NCBI GenBank assembly: GCA_037367405.1
Contig: JAZKJV010005758.1
Coordinates: forward strand, 1-64,000
Reading direction: 5' to 3'
From: Ottelia alismoides
Taxonomy: Eukaryota; Streptophyta; Magnoliopsida; Alismatales; Hydrocharitaceae
DNA: 64,000 nt
Shown: positions 43,406-57,371 of the stretch, in pieces
Layout: the number at the start of each line of letters is the position of its first letter
Position numbering within the stretch: position 1 is the first letter of the stretch
The notes under the pieces: generated by a model
Database searches by the model: none
What the model was told of the DNA's origin: nothing
Seen by the model: the letters and a program-made list of their open reading frames with translations, nothing else
Program-made: the position numbers and the translations under genes

Positions 43406-46400
43406 TGATGAACCGCAGATCTACCCTTTTAATGTCGTATAATTGACTATTTCATTGCAGTCGGATAAATCCGCGTCGATCAAAAATTAACCGCACGGAT
43501 CGATTATATCGTCGAACGAATTAACATGCGGTTTTATGTTTATTTAGCCTGGGCAAGCCCCAAGGTCGACTCAAGGAGGCAAAGGAACAACTCGGGATCA
43601 GATTAGAGGGATTAGATCGTTGTTTTCCAAGTGATGTACTTTTTTTGGTATTTTTTATGCAATAAAAATGACAAATGCAGAATACAAATTGGATTAAGTT
43701 AATACGAAAAGAACCGACTTAGCCAAATTTAATTTTAATGTAAAATTAATCCAAATTAGCCAAGTGATATTTTTCCTAAGAACCTAATCCAACAGTGAAT
43801 GCAAAATGTATTTTTTTATAATTTTTGGGATAAAAACGCGCAAATAAAAAATACAAACTTTTTTAGGATTTTAATGCAATTTTTTTATGAAAATGATATG
43901 CAAAAATTATGAAAAATTCATTGGGAGATAAACATGATGAAAGAGAGCTACACTAATTTTTTTAGAATTTTCTGACACTTTATGATTTTTTATGAATTTT
44001 TTACTGAAAATAGAGCGATTGTGAGTCTTTAATTCCTAATAAATTCATGAAATCAAATTATCCAGAGCATGAATTATCGCAGATAGATATTTCAATCAGG
44101 AATCCAAGAGAGTTGAAATTTCTCAAAAATAATCTTCGTGATTTAATTAAAAATCAATTATAGAAATCACTATAGAATTTATTTTATGCAAACGACAAGT
44201 CTGAATTGGACAAAATTTGGATAGTAATTAAAGAACACTTAGAGGCATTATTCATAATTTTTCACAATTTTTAGAGCAATAAATGACTATGGACGAATTT
44301 CAGCGCTTAAATGGGTAAAATATCCTTGATTTTCAATCTCTAATTTTTAATAAATAATTGGATGCTCACAAAAATGTAAATAAAGAGCCACAAGATAAAT
44401 AATTAGATGTTCTACAAAATGCTATTTTTTTGATTAAAAATTGAGGTAAAACTAATGTCCAAATTAACGCCCAAAGTCAGGGGTATCTTTGCAAAATTGA
44501 AATTGAAATAATAAACAAACTTCTTTGCATAGGGGCACTTCTGAAATTTCGAATACTTGAGGGTAAAATATGCAATTTTCACAAATATTAAAATGAAGGC
44601 AAATGAACATCTATCTTCTCCTGCAAGCTAGGGCAAAGCACGAAGGGGGTGGCGGATAGGGCTCGCGAGGGCGGCGGCGGTGCGGGGCCACGGCGATGAC
44701 GGCGCGGGGACACGCGGCGGTTGCTGGGTCGCGGTTGCGCTGCGCCGCGTACGGCCGTGAGGGCGGTGCACGGGCGGTGAAGGCGCAGCGGAGGGGCGAT
44801 TGTGCTGCAGCCTGGCAGACGGCGCGATGGCACGCAAGGGCTCGCTGGGGCGGTCATGGGCGGGGGCGCGTGCCTCTGCAGCGGAGATGGAGGCGGCGGC
44901 TTCGCGCAGCCAGATGGGGGGTGGTGTCACGCAGAGATCGGGGTCGAGGAAGCTTGGGTCGCCGTTGAGCGGAGGTGCGCCTAGAGGCTGGCCCCAGCGG
45001 TGCGCGGAGCGTAAGGGCGGCGCACGTGGGAGGAGGGCACCGCGCTACGGGGGACGCGGTGCTGGCGAGGAGGGACGGTGATGTGGGGTCGACCACTCAT
45101 AGGAGGGCGAAGGGACGGCCGCCGGTAGTGGCGTGCGGCGGCGTGGAGGCAGGGGGCGGCGGCGACAGCTGCTTCCTCCATGTTTATTTTTTTTCTTTTG
45201 CAATTTTTGTATTTTCTTCGTGCAAACAGCAAATAAAATGTGAGGAAGAAAATGTGAATTGTGATGGTGGTTGAGGTGGTGATGATTGTGAAAAAAATGA
45301 TAGATGATTTTTTTTGTTTGATAAACAAAATAAACAAACAATATTAGATAAAAAATTTTGACAAAGTGAAGATAGAGAAATTACCTGTGAATTGTCGAAA
45401 GTGAAGCCGCGTCGTGCGGCTTCCGATTGTGGCCTCGATCCGACTCGGCAAAAATTCAGAGAAGCTATGCAGCTTGGATGTGGCTGCGACGAGGTCGATC
45501 TCTCCACCTCGGATCTCGCCTTCGGCTTGTCGTCGCTCGACGTCAAAGAAGGAGCTGTCACCTCACGACTTTGACGGAGCTAGAACCTATCTCATTCGTT
45601 GAACAGCGGATGAAGAAAAATGGAGAGGGCAAGTGGAATAAAAAGGAAGGAAAGGGAGTTAGAAAGTGAGTGGAGAAGATGGAGAAAATGGAGGAGGTGG
45701 TGGCTTGGAGTGGAAGACAAGTAAGGAGAAGAAGTAAAAAGATGAATAAGATAAATAAAATAATAAAATAATAAAAGTAGGCTACTAAAAATAAAGATGA
45801 GAAAATAAAGGTAAAATAATAAAGTAATAAATAAAAATGAAAATAAACTAAAATAAATAATTAAATGTAAATAAATAATTAATTAAAAATAAATAATAAT
45901 AAATAAATAAAATCCAAAATTAATAAAATGATAAAAAATGGATGCGACATGTGGCGGCTCCAAGAGCTACCACGTGTCGCTCCCAAAAATTCAAAAATTA
46001 AATGTAAAGAATAATAAAAAAGAAATAACAAAAGGGTTTAAATCAAAAAGTGGTCAACTCGACGAGATCTACAACTTTTGTGAAGGGCTAAAAGTCAAAA
46101 GAAGTCAACTGTACAAAATGTATTTTTGGGTGTTACCTTATAAATATAAAATACCGCGTTTTATCTTTTGTAATTTTTTTGTCATTTTTAAAAGAGAGAA
46201 AAATCAAAATAAAGTTAGAAAAAAATATGAAAAGAATATTTACAACTTAATCTATTTTTTTGGATTTTTAATAATTAAGAAAATAAAAGGATAAAATAAA
46301 GGGCAAAAATGTTAATATGTACAATATACAAAAGGGGCCCAAAACCCAAGTTTTGCATACGAGCTTCGATTTTAATGAAATTGGTCTTGTTTCGAAGGTC

Positions 46401-46823
46401 TTTGAATGTATATTACTTTAAAAGTGAGTAGACCTAAATCAAACACTGTATGAGAGAGATATGTGCATTTTAAGACTCCTAATTTCAAACTTGGATTGGG
46501 GTTTTATTGGTCAATTTTATAATTAGTAATTTTTAGATGTTTTTCTTTAGTTAGTGTTAGTAATATATACACTATAGAGTTGGTTTTATTGGATTTGTAG
46601 TTAGTATAAAATATATACAAATAAGGTATTTTATCTAATATACAGGTGAATATTTACTAATGAAACTGGCTTCTTATTTAATGCAAATATGAATGCTAAA
46701 ATGCAGATATTATCAATGTATGTATGAATGCTAATTATCCAATATAAGTGGAAATATGCATCTATTTACTTGGGAACAAAGCTCTATTTTCAACTTTTAG
46801 AGTGATGAATCACAGATTCATCA
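43406..46823 (-). mobile_element. Solo LTR of an Athila-type element inserted in the 5' LTR
   Basis: 3418 bp with TG...CA ends (TGATGAACCGC to CAGATTCATCA) and an exact 5-bp TSD AACCC (43401-43405 and 46824-46828). The 3' LTR at 53500-53545 is continuous through this site, which proves a later insertion. It is related in the same order to the LTR at 8765-11567, including a GC-rich island (about 44640-45180). There is no internal region, so it formed by LTR-LTR recombination. ORFs in the GC island are compositional. Confidence 0.93.
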
Positions 46824-48069
46824 AACCCTTATGAAAGGTCGCTTTGTGATTTCAATTAAAATAAGTCTAAGCACGGAATAGATGCAGTGGTTTAGAAAGT
46901 TAGGGTTAAGAAGTTAAAATAAGAATAAATATGAATATATAAATATATGAATTAATATATGTGTAAGTATATACTCAATATTTATGTTTATGCAAATCTA
47001 AGACTTAACGGAGGAATTACATCATGGAATTGATGTGTTTTGAGTTGGATCCTGAAAAGGATTGTGTCTTATGTTAAGAATGATTGGGAGTAGAACTACA
47101 GGTTGGGCATACAACCTGTAGGTTTGTTGAAAGGAACCCGTATTAGTGTTGCCCTATCTAAGTGGTACACGGTTGTCCTGTTATGATAAGTGCGCATGAA
47201 ATGAATGAATTGCAACGCGTGGTACCGAGAGCCAATATATTCGGGTTGGATGAAGAAAGATGTAGTCGTGCCATGTGGAGGAACGAGTGATTGGATAGCG
47301 GTTGGATCACCTAACATGTATTTAAAGTTGTTAGGTTATATGATTAAATGTTAGCCTGAGGTTTTAAGCAGCCGAGTCCTCGAGGACGGTGTGCTCCTTT
47401 GTTTGTAAGGCTGAGGGCTTGAGACCTGATTAATAAAAGAAAAGAAAATTCACAGGGTAGTATTGGAGGATTGGTTGAGGCAACGTGCGGCGGCACAAAC
47501 TTACCAGATCAACGCAATCTCCAATCCCGAAGTGTCCATAGCTTCGGAGTCCATATAGTGGTGAGGTAATTCCCTGAACTAATCCCTGACGTGGAATAGA
47601 AAGGAATAGGACTTAAATTAATGAGAGGGAATGAAACTTTTTGTGATAACAAGTTTTGAAAAAATTACACCATTTGTTTGCTTTTCTCTTCTTCGTTACT
47701 TAGCATTCGCTCATTGTTATCCTATGATTTATGGAAAACCCAACAGGTGTCGGTGAGACATCATAAGGACATTAATAATCAAGCCAACTAACATAGTCAT
47801 CCAGCCAGGCACATTATCTTTATTATGTAAGGTAGTAATCTTTTTTGTGTTTCCTTCCAGCTGATGTACATGTAAATGATTATAGTGGGATAACGTATCA
47901 TGTGAACTTTATTTTGTGAAGGGAAAAGTGTTGAAATACTTCCTTCTGAGTATTTTTAATTGCAATCTATTTCTGAATATCAGTGGTGATTGCTGAATAA
48001 ATTATTGTTGAGTAACCAGATCCGGATATGGGAGGATCGGACGGCTCGGAAATTGGGGTCGTGACAGTT

Positions 48070-48082
48070 TGGTATCAGAGCC
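48070..48082 (+). promoter_or_regulatory. Primer-binding site, initiator-Met tRNA
   Basis: TGGTATCAGAGCC, three bases after the LTR end GTGACA: an exact match to the standard plant initiator-Met PBS. Confidence 0.93.
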
Positions 48083-48590
48083 TGGTTACTCCAGTAATTT
48101 ACTCAGTAATTGATAACTATGAGCGGTATTCAGACATTAAGGTTGTCTTAAGATCCTTTGATCTTAATAAGTGACTGCAGTACAATTCACAAGTCATTAT
48201 CTCTTATGTACATCATGCTAAAACGTATAGGACCTAACCTTTGGCCTTGACTGATCCCAGTGATAGATCAAGATGTGTTTAGGCGATTAGCGTCTATAAT
48301 GGTGATGCTCCACAACATGGGCAAAGGTCGCATGCTCTAGAGCAGAGACTCAATGCCACAATGAGAGATCAAAATCATCCATACCCGTGAATGTTAGAGC
48401 TAAGGGTTATGTCCATCCTTGTTAGGAAAGAATCTAGTTACGTAACTCCATGGAGTAGACCCTACTTCTATCGGCGGTGTCATGTAGGAGGCACTCCTTA
48501 GGCAGAAAAAATTTTGCTTGATTCCTACCATAAATATAAGATTTCGATAGAAGTACAAAACCATTATTTGATTAAAGGACAAGGAGGTAA
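48083..48590 (+). other. Leader with gag deleted
   Basis: The space where gag should be holds only about 0.5 kb without a gag core or CCHC knuckle. Most of gag has been deleted. Confidence 0.6.
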
Positions 48591-51500
48591 AGTATCTATA
48601 ATCCGAGAGATCTTAGATGACTACGTGATTGTAGGACATCATTTACCAGCTTCTCTACTATTTATTGAAATATGAATAATTTTAATCTCATCCTGAGGAT
48701 GGATTGGCTAGAAAGGCAACATGCATGCCTTGATTGTTTCCATATGATAGTAACTTTTCACATCCTAACTCGATAGAATTCTAGTTTATTGGAAAGACAT
48801 CCAGTGATGATGTCAAATACATCTCTACTCTAAAGGCTCAACAGTTGTTAGAACAAGGGTGTCAAGGCTATTTAGCTTATATATCCACTACATCAGGGTC
48901 AGATAGAATGATAAAAGATGTGCCTATAGTGTGCGAGTTTCCTGATGTATTTCCAGATGAATTACCTGCATTACTACCTGAGCGAGAGATTGAATTTGGA
49001 ATCTCTCTCACACTTGATACTCAGACTATATCTATTCCTCCATATAGGATGGCACCAACGGAATTACGGGAGTTAAAGGTATAGTTACAAGAACTGTTAG
49101 ACAAAGGCTTCATTTGTCCTAGTACTTCACCAAGGGGTGCTCCTGTTTTGTTTGTAAGGAAGAAGGATGAGTTGATACGGTTGTGCATTGATTATAGATA
49201 GCTAAATAAGAGGACAATAGAAAATAAGTATCTTCTACCAAGAATAGATGATCTCTTTGACTAGTTACAGGGTTCGACCGTGTATTCCAAGATTGATTTA
49301 AGATCTGGATACCATCAGTTGAAAATTAAAGATATAGATATCCCCAAGACAGCTTTTCAAACTATATATAGACATTATGAATTTTAGTTCTGCCTTTCGG
49401 ACTAACAAATGCCCCAGCAGATTTCATGGATCTCATGAATAGAGTATTCAAGAAGTTCCTAGACCACTTTGTAGTAGTCTTCATTGATGATGTGCTTATT
49501 TACTCTAAGGACAAGTACCAACATGAACACCATCTCAGGAAGATACTTGAAACACTAAGGAAGAACAAATTGCATGCTAAATATAGCAAATGTGACTTCT
49601 GGTTGTCCGAAGTATCATTCTTAGGCCATGTTATTTCTGAGGAAGGTCTATTAGTTGATCCTATAAAGGTTAGGGCGGTGATGAGTTGGGAACGTCCGAA
49701 GACTTTCATAGAAATACAATCTTTTCTAGGTCTAGCTGGGCATTATAGAAGATTTGTGAAAAATGACTAGGTTGACTCAAAAGGAAGTTCCATTCATATG
49801 GTCCGATGCATGCGAAGCTAGTTTTCAGACACTAAAAGAATACCTAACATTTGCACATATCCTTAATACCTAACATCTGCACCTATCCTTACTCTACCCT
49901 ATGGGAGTTAAGGGTTTACAGTATATACTGATGCATATAAAGAAGGACTTGAGGCAGTTCTTATGCAACATGGTAAGGTAGTTGCTTATGCATCACGACA
50001 ACTTAGGACATATGAGAGGAACTACCCGACACATGACTTTGAACTAGCTATTGTAGTCTTCACTATAAATATATGGAGACACTACCTCTATGGTATTACT
50101 TTTGAAATCTTCACCGACCATAAAAGCTTGAAATATCTATTTGATCAGAAGGAGCTAAATATGAGATAGAGACAGTGGCTAGAGTTATTAAAGGACTATG
50201 ATTACACCATCTCCTACCACCCCGATAAAGGGAACGTCGTAGCAGATGCCCTTAGTAGAAGAACTTATTTACTTAGATTGGTGAGTGCTATCAATTTCTG
50301 AGGTTTACTATCGACATTGAGTGAATAGAAACCATTTGATAGTCGTGTCGATAGTATAACTATTCCTCACCAATACAAACCAGATATCTGAGATAGAATA
50401 AAGAAAGGACAGGAGGATGATTCAGTCATTAATGACTTGAGACAACAACTTGAAAAGAATAAGATAGAGGGATTCCAGATACAAGATGGGTTACTATATA
50501 ACCATCACAGTTTTTGTGTACCAAGCACACCTGAACTGAGGAAAGACATCTTACGGGAAGCGCATTGCTCTAGATCATCTATTCATCCAGGAATTACAAA
50601 GATGTATAAGGATCTTCATTCATATTTTTGGTGGCCAGGAATGAAGAAAGATGTTGTTGAGTTCGTGAATTCATGTTTCACTTGCCAACAGGTAAAAGCT
50701 TCAGGCCAAAAGCCACCAGGATTGTTACAACCCCTCCCTATACCTGAATGGAAATGGGAAAGCATTTCCATAGACTTTGTTACTGGCTTACCTCAGACGA
50801 TTGGTGGTAAAGATAGTATATGAGTTATAATACATCTCTGACCAAGGTATCACACTTTATTCCAATAAGCTTAGCTTCCACTCCATATCAGCTTGCTTAG
50901 TTATATATTACACATGTGATCCGCCTCCATGGTATCCCAAAGGAAGTAGTTTCCGATCGAGATTCACGATTTACCTCACACTATTGGGAGAACTTCATGA
51001 AAGACTTAGGCACACAGCTATGATTGAGAACAACATATCATCCACAAACAGATAGTCAATCAGAATGTACGATTCAGACTTTAGAGGATATGCTACGAGC
51101 ATCTGCCTTAGAATGGAAAGGATCATGCGTGAAACATCTGCCTCTTGCAGAATTCACCTACAACAATAGTTACCATACAAGTATTGGCATGGCACCATTT
51201 GAAGCACTATATGGGCTTAGGTGTACTACTCCTTTGTGTTGGCAAGAGGTCGGGATAAAGAACTTTTACGATTTAGATAGACTCCAGGAGACACGGGAAG
51301 CTGTAGATCTTGCTCGAAAAAGACTAATAACTGCCCAGAGTCGCCAGAAAAGCTATAGTGATACCAGGCAAAGAGATCTTGAGTTTGAGGTAGACGACTT
51401 TATATTTCTCAAAGTATCGCATATGAAGGGAGTTTAGAGGTTTGGCTTGCGTGGGAAGTTGACACCCAGGTTCGTGGGTCCTTTGAAATTATTCAGCGGA

Positions 51501-51810
51501 TTGGGAAAGTCGTATATAGACTTGCACTTCCTCCACATCTTTCGGCAATACATGATGTTTTTCATGTATCAAATCTGAGAAAGTAGATTAAGGATCCTGA
51601 GAATAAGATAAACTACGATGATCTGCATGTTGAGCCAGACTTGACATACCTAGAAATACATGTGCAAATACTAGACAGGGATATCAAGAAGTTGAGGAAC
51701 AAAGAGGTACCTCTAGTTAAAGTGTTGTAGCGCAACCAAGAGTTTGAAGAAGCCACATGGGAACCTGAGGTAAAAATGAGAGAAAAATACACGTACTTGT
51801 TTGAATGATA
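48591..51810 (+). pseudogene. Tekay-like pol (protease-RT-RNase H-integrase-chromodomain), many stops
   Basis: Order along the plus strand: protease tail (48600-48760); RT with [32 protein letters not shown] and [14 protein letters not shown] (FIDD intact, 49426-49770); RNase H with [29 protein letters not shown] and VVADALSRR; integrase zinc region REAHCSRSSIHPG...CFTCQQVKASG (50437-50823); DDE parts SIDFVTGLP, SDRDSRFTSHYW and SQSECTIQTLEDML; then a chromodomain-like end (QILDRDIKKLRNKEVPLVKV, EATWEPEVKMREKY) to 51810. At least a dozen stops and shifts break it. Chromodomains steer chromoviruses to heterochromatin. Confidence 0.92.
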
Positions 51811-51956
51811 ATACTATGTATTGTATATATCTTTATTATAAATGAATTGATATTCATTCTCTTTAAGGTTGTTATGGTTTCAATCCTATTTAAGGTTGTT
51901 ATGCCTGCATTTTTAGTCTTGAGGACGAGACTTCCTTTAATGTTGTTATAATTGTA

Positions 51957-54785
51957 AAGCTTTGGACTTGTTATAATTGTAAAGCTTTGGAATTGGCATC
52001 TCTCTGATTCTATGTAATAAGATCTGGCTTGTCAAGAGGAAATCAACGGAATTTATTCTGTGTGAATCAGACTTTGTTTTGATTTGTTATGATTTTCGAA
52101 AGAAAGAGAAGTAAGGAGGTTTAAAATGTCATTAACCCGTAATGACTGTGATTAAGACTAATTAAACATGATTAAAGAAACTAATGATGGATTGAAAACT
52201 GCTAATGATCATTAGCGAACAATAATCAATACTTAACAAAAGATAAGCGTAAGATGCAAAAGTTAAATCGTGATTAGTGAAAGTTAATCATGATTAGCAT
52301 TAATTAAGCGTAATTAGCGAATCTGGAATCCTCTGGAATGTTCTAACTTAAGCCCTAAGTTTCGGATAAGTTTTGGCCAAAACCATGGGCTAAAATCATG
52401 GGTCGCTAACCGCAGTTAAGGTCTGAACTATGGTTTTCTAACCATGGTTAGCGGTTTTCTGGAGCCTATAAATACCCCCTACCCATTCATTCTCTACGAT
52501 TTCCACTACCACCACCACCCCAGGGGCTAGCGTTGAGAGGCCGGGAGGAGAGTGGGAGGCGAGGAAGGAGCGCTAGTGAAGCACTGCCGAGAGAACGAGG
52601 AGGAGGAAGGTACGATCCTCTCTTAGTCTGCTTCGTGTGCTAGGTTTTCGATTCATGTTCTTTTTCCAGTTTGGTTTTCGATTCATCTTCTTTTAGATTC
52701 AATTTCTCTTTTGGTTCGAGGAGAAATCTGTGTAACACCCTACTTAGGTGTGGGCGGCTATAAACATCAGTGAACACTATGATTCGTCGCACTTTCACTC
52801 ACCTAAGACGCATGGTGTCTACCGATTCTCCATTGCTTATTGTTCTATTCTTTCTTTTCCACTTTTATAGTTATTTTGATGAAGAAATCTGTGTAATACC
52901 CTATTTAGGTACGGGCGGCTATACACGTCAGTGAACCTTGTGATTCGTCACACAGTCACTCACCTAAGACGTGTGGTATCTACCGATTCTCCATAGCTTG
53001 TAGTTTAGTTATATTCTTTCAGTTTCCTTGTTGTTTTCCTCTCAGTGATTTTATAGAGGAAACTCTTTCCGTTTTTCTTTTAAAATATCTCCCTATATAA
53101 GGGGAAATGCTGCCGAAATTTTCATAAAAATATGTCCCAATATAAGGGGTAACTCTACCGAAATTTTCCTATAAATATCATCCCGTTTAAGGGGAATCTC
53201 TGCTGAAATTTCAAGAGAAAATATGTTCTTCGCGTTCTTCGTGTTCTTCATGTTCTTCATGTGTTCTTCGCATTCTTCATGTTCTTCATTCGTTCTTCGC
53301 GTTCTTGGCACGTTCTTAGCATTTTTAATATGAAAATGAAATTCGATCATTTCAGGAGCCTTAAATCATCCTTTTTGAATACGAAACACGATAAAGCACT
53401 ACATACGTGAGAGAGAGCTCAATTAGGTAACGAAATCCTTCCTTTTGCTGTTGGATTTTCATATGAGATCATTGAGATTTCTGTATTTTTGCTCCTTGCA
53501 ATGAAGAACCCTAATTTGGTTATTTTTTAGAAAGTATGAAAGGCTTGCTTTGTGATTTCAATTAAAATAAGTATAAGCATCGAATGGATGTTGTGATTTG
53601 GAAAGTTAGGGTCAGGAAGTTAAAATAAGCATAAATATGAATGTATAAATATATAAATATATGAATTAATATATGTGTAAGTCTATATTCAGTATTTATG
53701 TTTATGCGAATGTAAGACTTAACGGAGGAATTACATCATGGGAATTGATGTGTTTTGAGTTGGATCCTGAAAGGATTGTATTTTACGTTAAGAATGACCA
53801 GGAGTAGAACTACAGATCAGGCATGCAACATGTAGGTTTGTCGGAAGGAACCCGTATTGGCGTTGCCCTACCTAAGTGGTACACGGTTGCCCAGTTATGA
53901 TAAGTGCACATAAAATGAATGAATTGCAATGCGTGGTATTGGGAGCCAATATATTCAGGTTGAAAGACGGAAGATGTAGTCGTGCCATGCGGAGGCACAG
54001 GCGGTTGGATAGCGGCTGGGTCACGATAACATGTATTTAAAGCTTTTAGGTTATATGATTAAATGTTAGCCTGATGTTTTAAGCAACCGAGACCTCGAGG
54101 ACGGTGTGCTCCTTTGTTTTCCAAGCCGAGGACTTGAGTCCATGATTAATAAAAGAAAAGGAAATTGCCATAGTAGTATTGGAGGATTGGTTGAGGCAAC
54201 GTGTGACGGCATAAGCTTACCAGATCAACGCAATCTCCAATCCCGAAGTGTCCACAACTTTGGAGTCCACATAGTGGTGAGGTAATTCCCTGGACTAATC
54301 CCTGACGTGGAATAGAAAGGAATAGAACTTAAATTAATGAGAAGGAATGAAACTTTTTGTGATAACAAGTTTTGAAAAAATTACACCATTTGTTTGCTTT
54401 TCTCTTCTTCGTTACTTAGCATTCGCTAATTGTTATCCTATGATTTATGGAAAATCCAACAGGTGTCGGTGAGACATCGTAAGGACATTACTAATCCAGC
54501 CAACTAATATAGTCATCCAGCCAGGCACATTATCTTTATTCTGTAAGGTAGTTAGTAATCTTTTTTGTGTTTCCTTCCAGCTGATGTACATGTAAATGAT
54601 TATAGTGGGATAATGTATCATGTGAACTTTATTTTGTGAATGGAAAAGTGTTGAAATAGTTCCTTCTGAATATTTTTAATTGCAGTCTATTTCCGAATGT
54701 TAGTTGTGATTGCTGAATAAATCATTGTTGAGTAACCAGATCCGGATATGGGAGGATCGACGGCCTAGAAATTGGGGTCGTGACA
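51957..54785 (+). repeat. 3' LTR of the Tekay-like element
   Basis: About 2.83 kb, ending GTCGTGACA at 54785. It matches the two parts of the 5' LTR without the solo-LTR insertion. A local duplication of TTATAATTGTAAAGCTTTGG at 51946-51990 blurs its exact start. Confidence 0.9.
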
Positions 54786-55572
54786 GTTCTATATTGTCCT
54801 CTCCTACTCCTCCTCTCTTCTTTAATTCAGAAACTAATAGTGCTCAAGGCGGAGAGTTCAAAGGCATAGGTTCCTCATATCTCTTTATTCTTCATCTATA
54901 GTTGTTGGTATGTGGAAGAGAGTAGTAGAGATCCAAGAACACGATCACGCTATGTTGATGGAAGTGGTGCCCATGTCATCAAGGAACACTTCGAGACGTG
55001 TAATAGAGGGTTGGAGAGCTTAAGCTAAAGGGACTTGGATAGAAGTTAAGTGGAAGACCACGGAGAAGATGGGTGATAGGGCTCATATCCTTAGACGGAG
55101 GAAGGGAGCTCGAGAGCTCCGAACACCGTGTGCGATCAAAGATAGGATGGAGGGAGGTAATGAGGCAAAATAAGGCAAGAGGAAGGAGGGTCAAAGTGGT
55201 TAGTTGGATAGTCAGACTGAATCGAATAGGAAAGAATGTGAAATTGGGGGATTTGAGCATAGAAGAAGGGTTGGAAGGAGAGAGGAATAATGGTAAGGAA
55301 GAGGGGAGAGAAAGAATTAGAGATGAGTATTACTGGAAGTGGTTCTTTGACTCTAAATAGAGGCTTGTTGGAGCCTCTATTTATGATTGCCTTAAAGAGC
55401 TCAAAGGGGAGACTCTAAATATATATAGCACATGTTCGAGCTCTGCAACATGGAGAAATGAACATCCTTGGATCATGCCTAGATGTTAAATGGCTTGTTG
55501 TTGTTGCCTCAACCATTGATCATGTGATGTCAAGCTCCCTACGTCCTCGATGACACAGAAGCCGACTTAGGC
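54786..55572. other. Unclassified spacer, no gene supported
   Basis: Purine-rich sequence on the plus strand. ORFs on both strands (54979-55260 minus, 55073-55360 plus) mirror each other and show no domain. It may belong to the fragment that begins near 55573. Confidence 0.35.
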
Positions 55573-57371
55573 TTGTCAGACTTGTTACCTTCAGCTCAAT
55601 CGGAGGATGAGCATGACAACTCGGATGCAATTTTTTCCGATTGTTTGAATACCTTTGGTTATCCGACTCCTGAGCAGAATCAGTTGGTGGCTATTATAAC
55701 CACAGATCCAGCCACATCCACCACAAAACTAGATATAGAGGTAGTTAAGCCAGATCTTCTTGATGATCATACCATTCCCAATCTCAAACCTCTACCCCCT
55801 ACATTGAAGTATGCCTTCCTTGCAGGCCCACCTCAGAAGTTCCTGATCATTATCAGTGCTAGCCTGACCAGAGAACAAGAGTCTCGCTTGCTAGAGATTC
55901 TTGAATAGAACCGCAAGGCCATAGGTTGGAGCGTGTCCGATCTCCATGGGATTAACGTCGCTTTTTGTTCACACCATATTTACCTTGAGGAAGTTGATAG
56001 ACCCTATCGTGAGTTCTAGTGCAGGTTGAATCCAAACTTACAGGATGTGGTCAAGGAAGAAATAGAGAAATGGTGTGACGTGAAGTTTATCTATCCCATC
56101 TCTGATTCTAAGTGGGTGGCAACACTTCATGTAGTCCCTAAGAAAGCGGGACTTCAGACAGCCACCAACTCGAATGGAGAGTAGATTGCGGCTCGATTAC
56201 CTACGGTGTGGCATGTTTGTGTGGATTATAGACACTTGAATGTCGCGACGAAAAAGGATCATTTTTCCTTACCATTCATTGATCAGATCCTAGAGAGACT
56301 TGCGAGAAAAGAATTTTTTTGCTTTCTAGAGGGGTCCTCAGGCTACAATCAAGTAGCCATTTCTCGAGAGAACCAGGAAAATACCACATTCACATGTCCA
56401 TTTAGTATGTACGCATTTAGGTACATGCCCTTCAGGCTATGCAATTCATTGGGGAATTTCCAGCGGCTCATGATTGCAGTATTTATCGAGATGGTGGGAG
56501 ATTTCCTGGAGGTCTTTATGGATGACTTCTCGATCCATGACAATTCATTTGACACTTGTCTATCTCATTTGGATCGAGTCCTCAAAAAGTATAGTGAGGT
56601 GAATCTGGTGCTCTCTTGGGAGAAGATCCATTTCATGGTTCTAGAGGACATTGCGTTGGAGCACATCATCTCCAAGAAAGGAATGGAGGTTGACCTTGCC
56701 AAGGTGGATGTGATAAAGAAAATTCAACCACCAACCAACATCATGCAAGTGCGATCACTCCTTGGGCATATCAGTTTTACCGCATATTTATAAAGGACTT
56801 TTCAAAGATTGTCGGGCTGCTAACGGAGCACCTAGGAAAAGGCATGGAGTTCATTGTAGAGCACAAGTTTCTTGAGGCCTTTGAGCTCCTAAAGAGGGAG
56901 ATCATGGATGCTCCTATACTACATGCCACAAATTGGTCTCCAGCCTTTGAGATCATGATGGACGCTTCTGACTTTGCAGTTGGGGTTGTGTTAGGACAAA
57001 GGTGAGAAGGGATCCCATATGTTGTCCACCATGCAAGTGAAGTGCTCGATCAGGTCAACGGAATTATACCATCATAGAGAATGAAATGCTTGTCGTAGTG
57101 TTTACCTTGGAAAAATTAAGGTTACATCTTTAGGGTCCAAGGTTCTATATTCATAGATCATACAACCATCAAGTACCTCATGGAAAAGTAGGATGCAAAG
57201 TAGGTGGATTCTATTACTCCAAGAGTTCGATTTGTAGATCAAGGATAAGCATGGAGTGAAAAATGTGGTGGTTGATCACCTCTCCTGCATTGAGTCACAT
57301 AGTTCCCTTGAGACTGATCCCATTAAGGACTCCCTCCCCAATGAGTCGATCTGTTCTGTCAACTCTCTCCC
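55573..57371 (+). pseudogene. Athila-like RT-RNase H fragment
   Basis: Plus-strand relative of the element at 1-11567. It starts with the protease-RT linker (NLKPLPPTLKYAF), then LTREQESRLLEILE, CRLNPNLQDVVKEEIEKWC and IYPISDSKWVA. An intact 195-codon stretch (56206-56793) holds SGYNQVAISREN and VFMDDFSIHD. RNase H pieces follow (FEIMMDASDFAVGVVLGQ near 56950; VVVDHLSCIESHSS near 57265). Stops and shifts occur throughout (near 55908, 56019, 56184, 56800, 57005). The coding sequence is cut at 57371 by the next element. Confidence 0.9.

Larger units (their letters stand above)
41859..48066 (+). repeat. 5' LTR of the Tekay-like element, interrupted
   Basis: Two parts: 41859-43405 and 46829-48066. 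Ends GTCGTGACA just before the PBS. It carries a TATA box at 42337, 161-bp tandem repeats from 42600 and 45-bp tandem repeats from 42966. The minus-strand frame at 42947-43216 is created by the 45-bp repeat. Confidence 0.9.
41859..54785 (+). mobile_element. Tekay/Del-like chromovirus (Ty3/gypsy), full-length but dead
   Basis: Plus-strand element with 5' LTR 41859-48066 (interrupted by an Athila-type solo LTR), PBS at 48070, decayed internal region to about 51955, and 3' LTR about 51957-54785. LTR pairs match along their length: start GTAAAGC(C/T)TTG, TATA box, 161-bp and 45-bp tandem repeats, end GGGGTCGTGACA. Removing the solo LTR and one TSD leaves a 2.79 kb 5' LTR, in line with about 2.83 kb for the 3' LTR. 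No convincing 5-bp TSD was seen (GTGGT against GTTCT). Confidence 0.9.

Noticed and set aside
44588..45341. Cluster of overlapping ORFs on both strands
   Set aside because: GC-rich island of the solo LTR leaves all frames open; Pro/Arg/Ala-rich translations are compositional.
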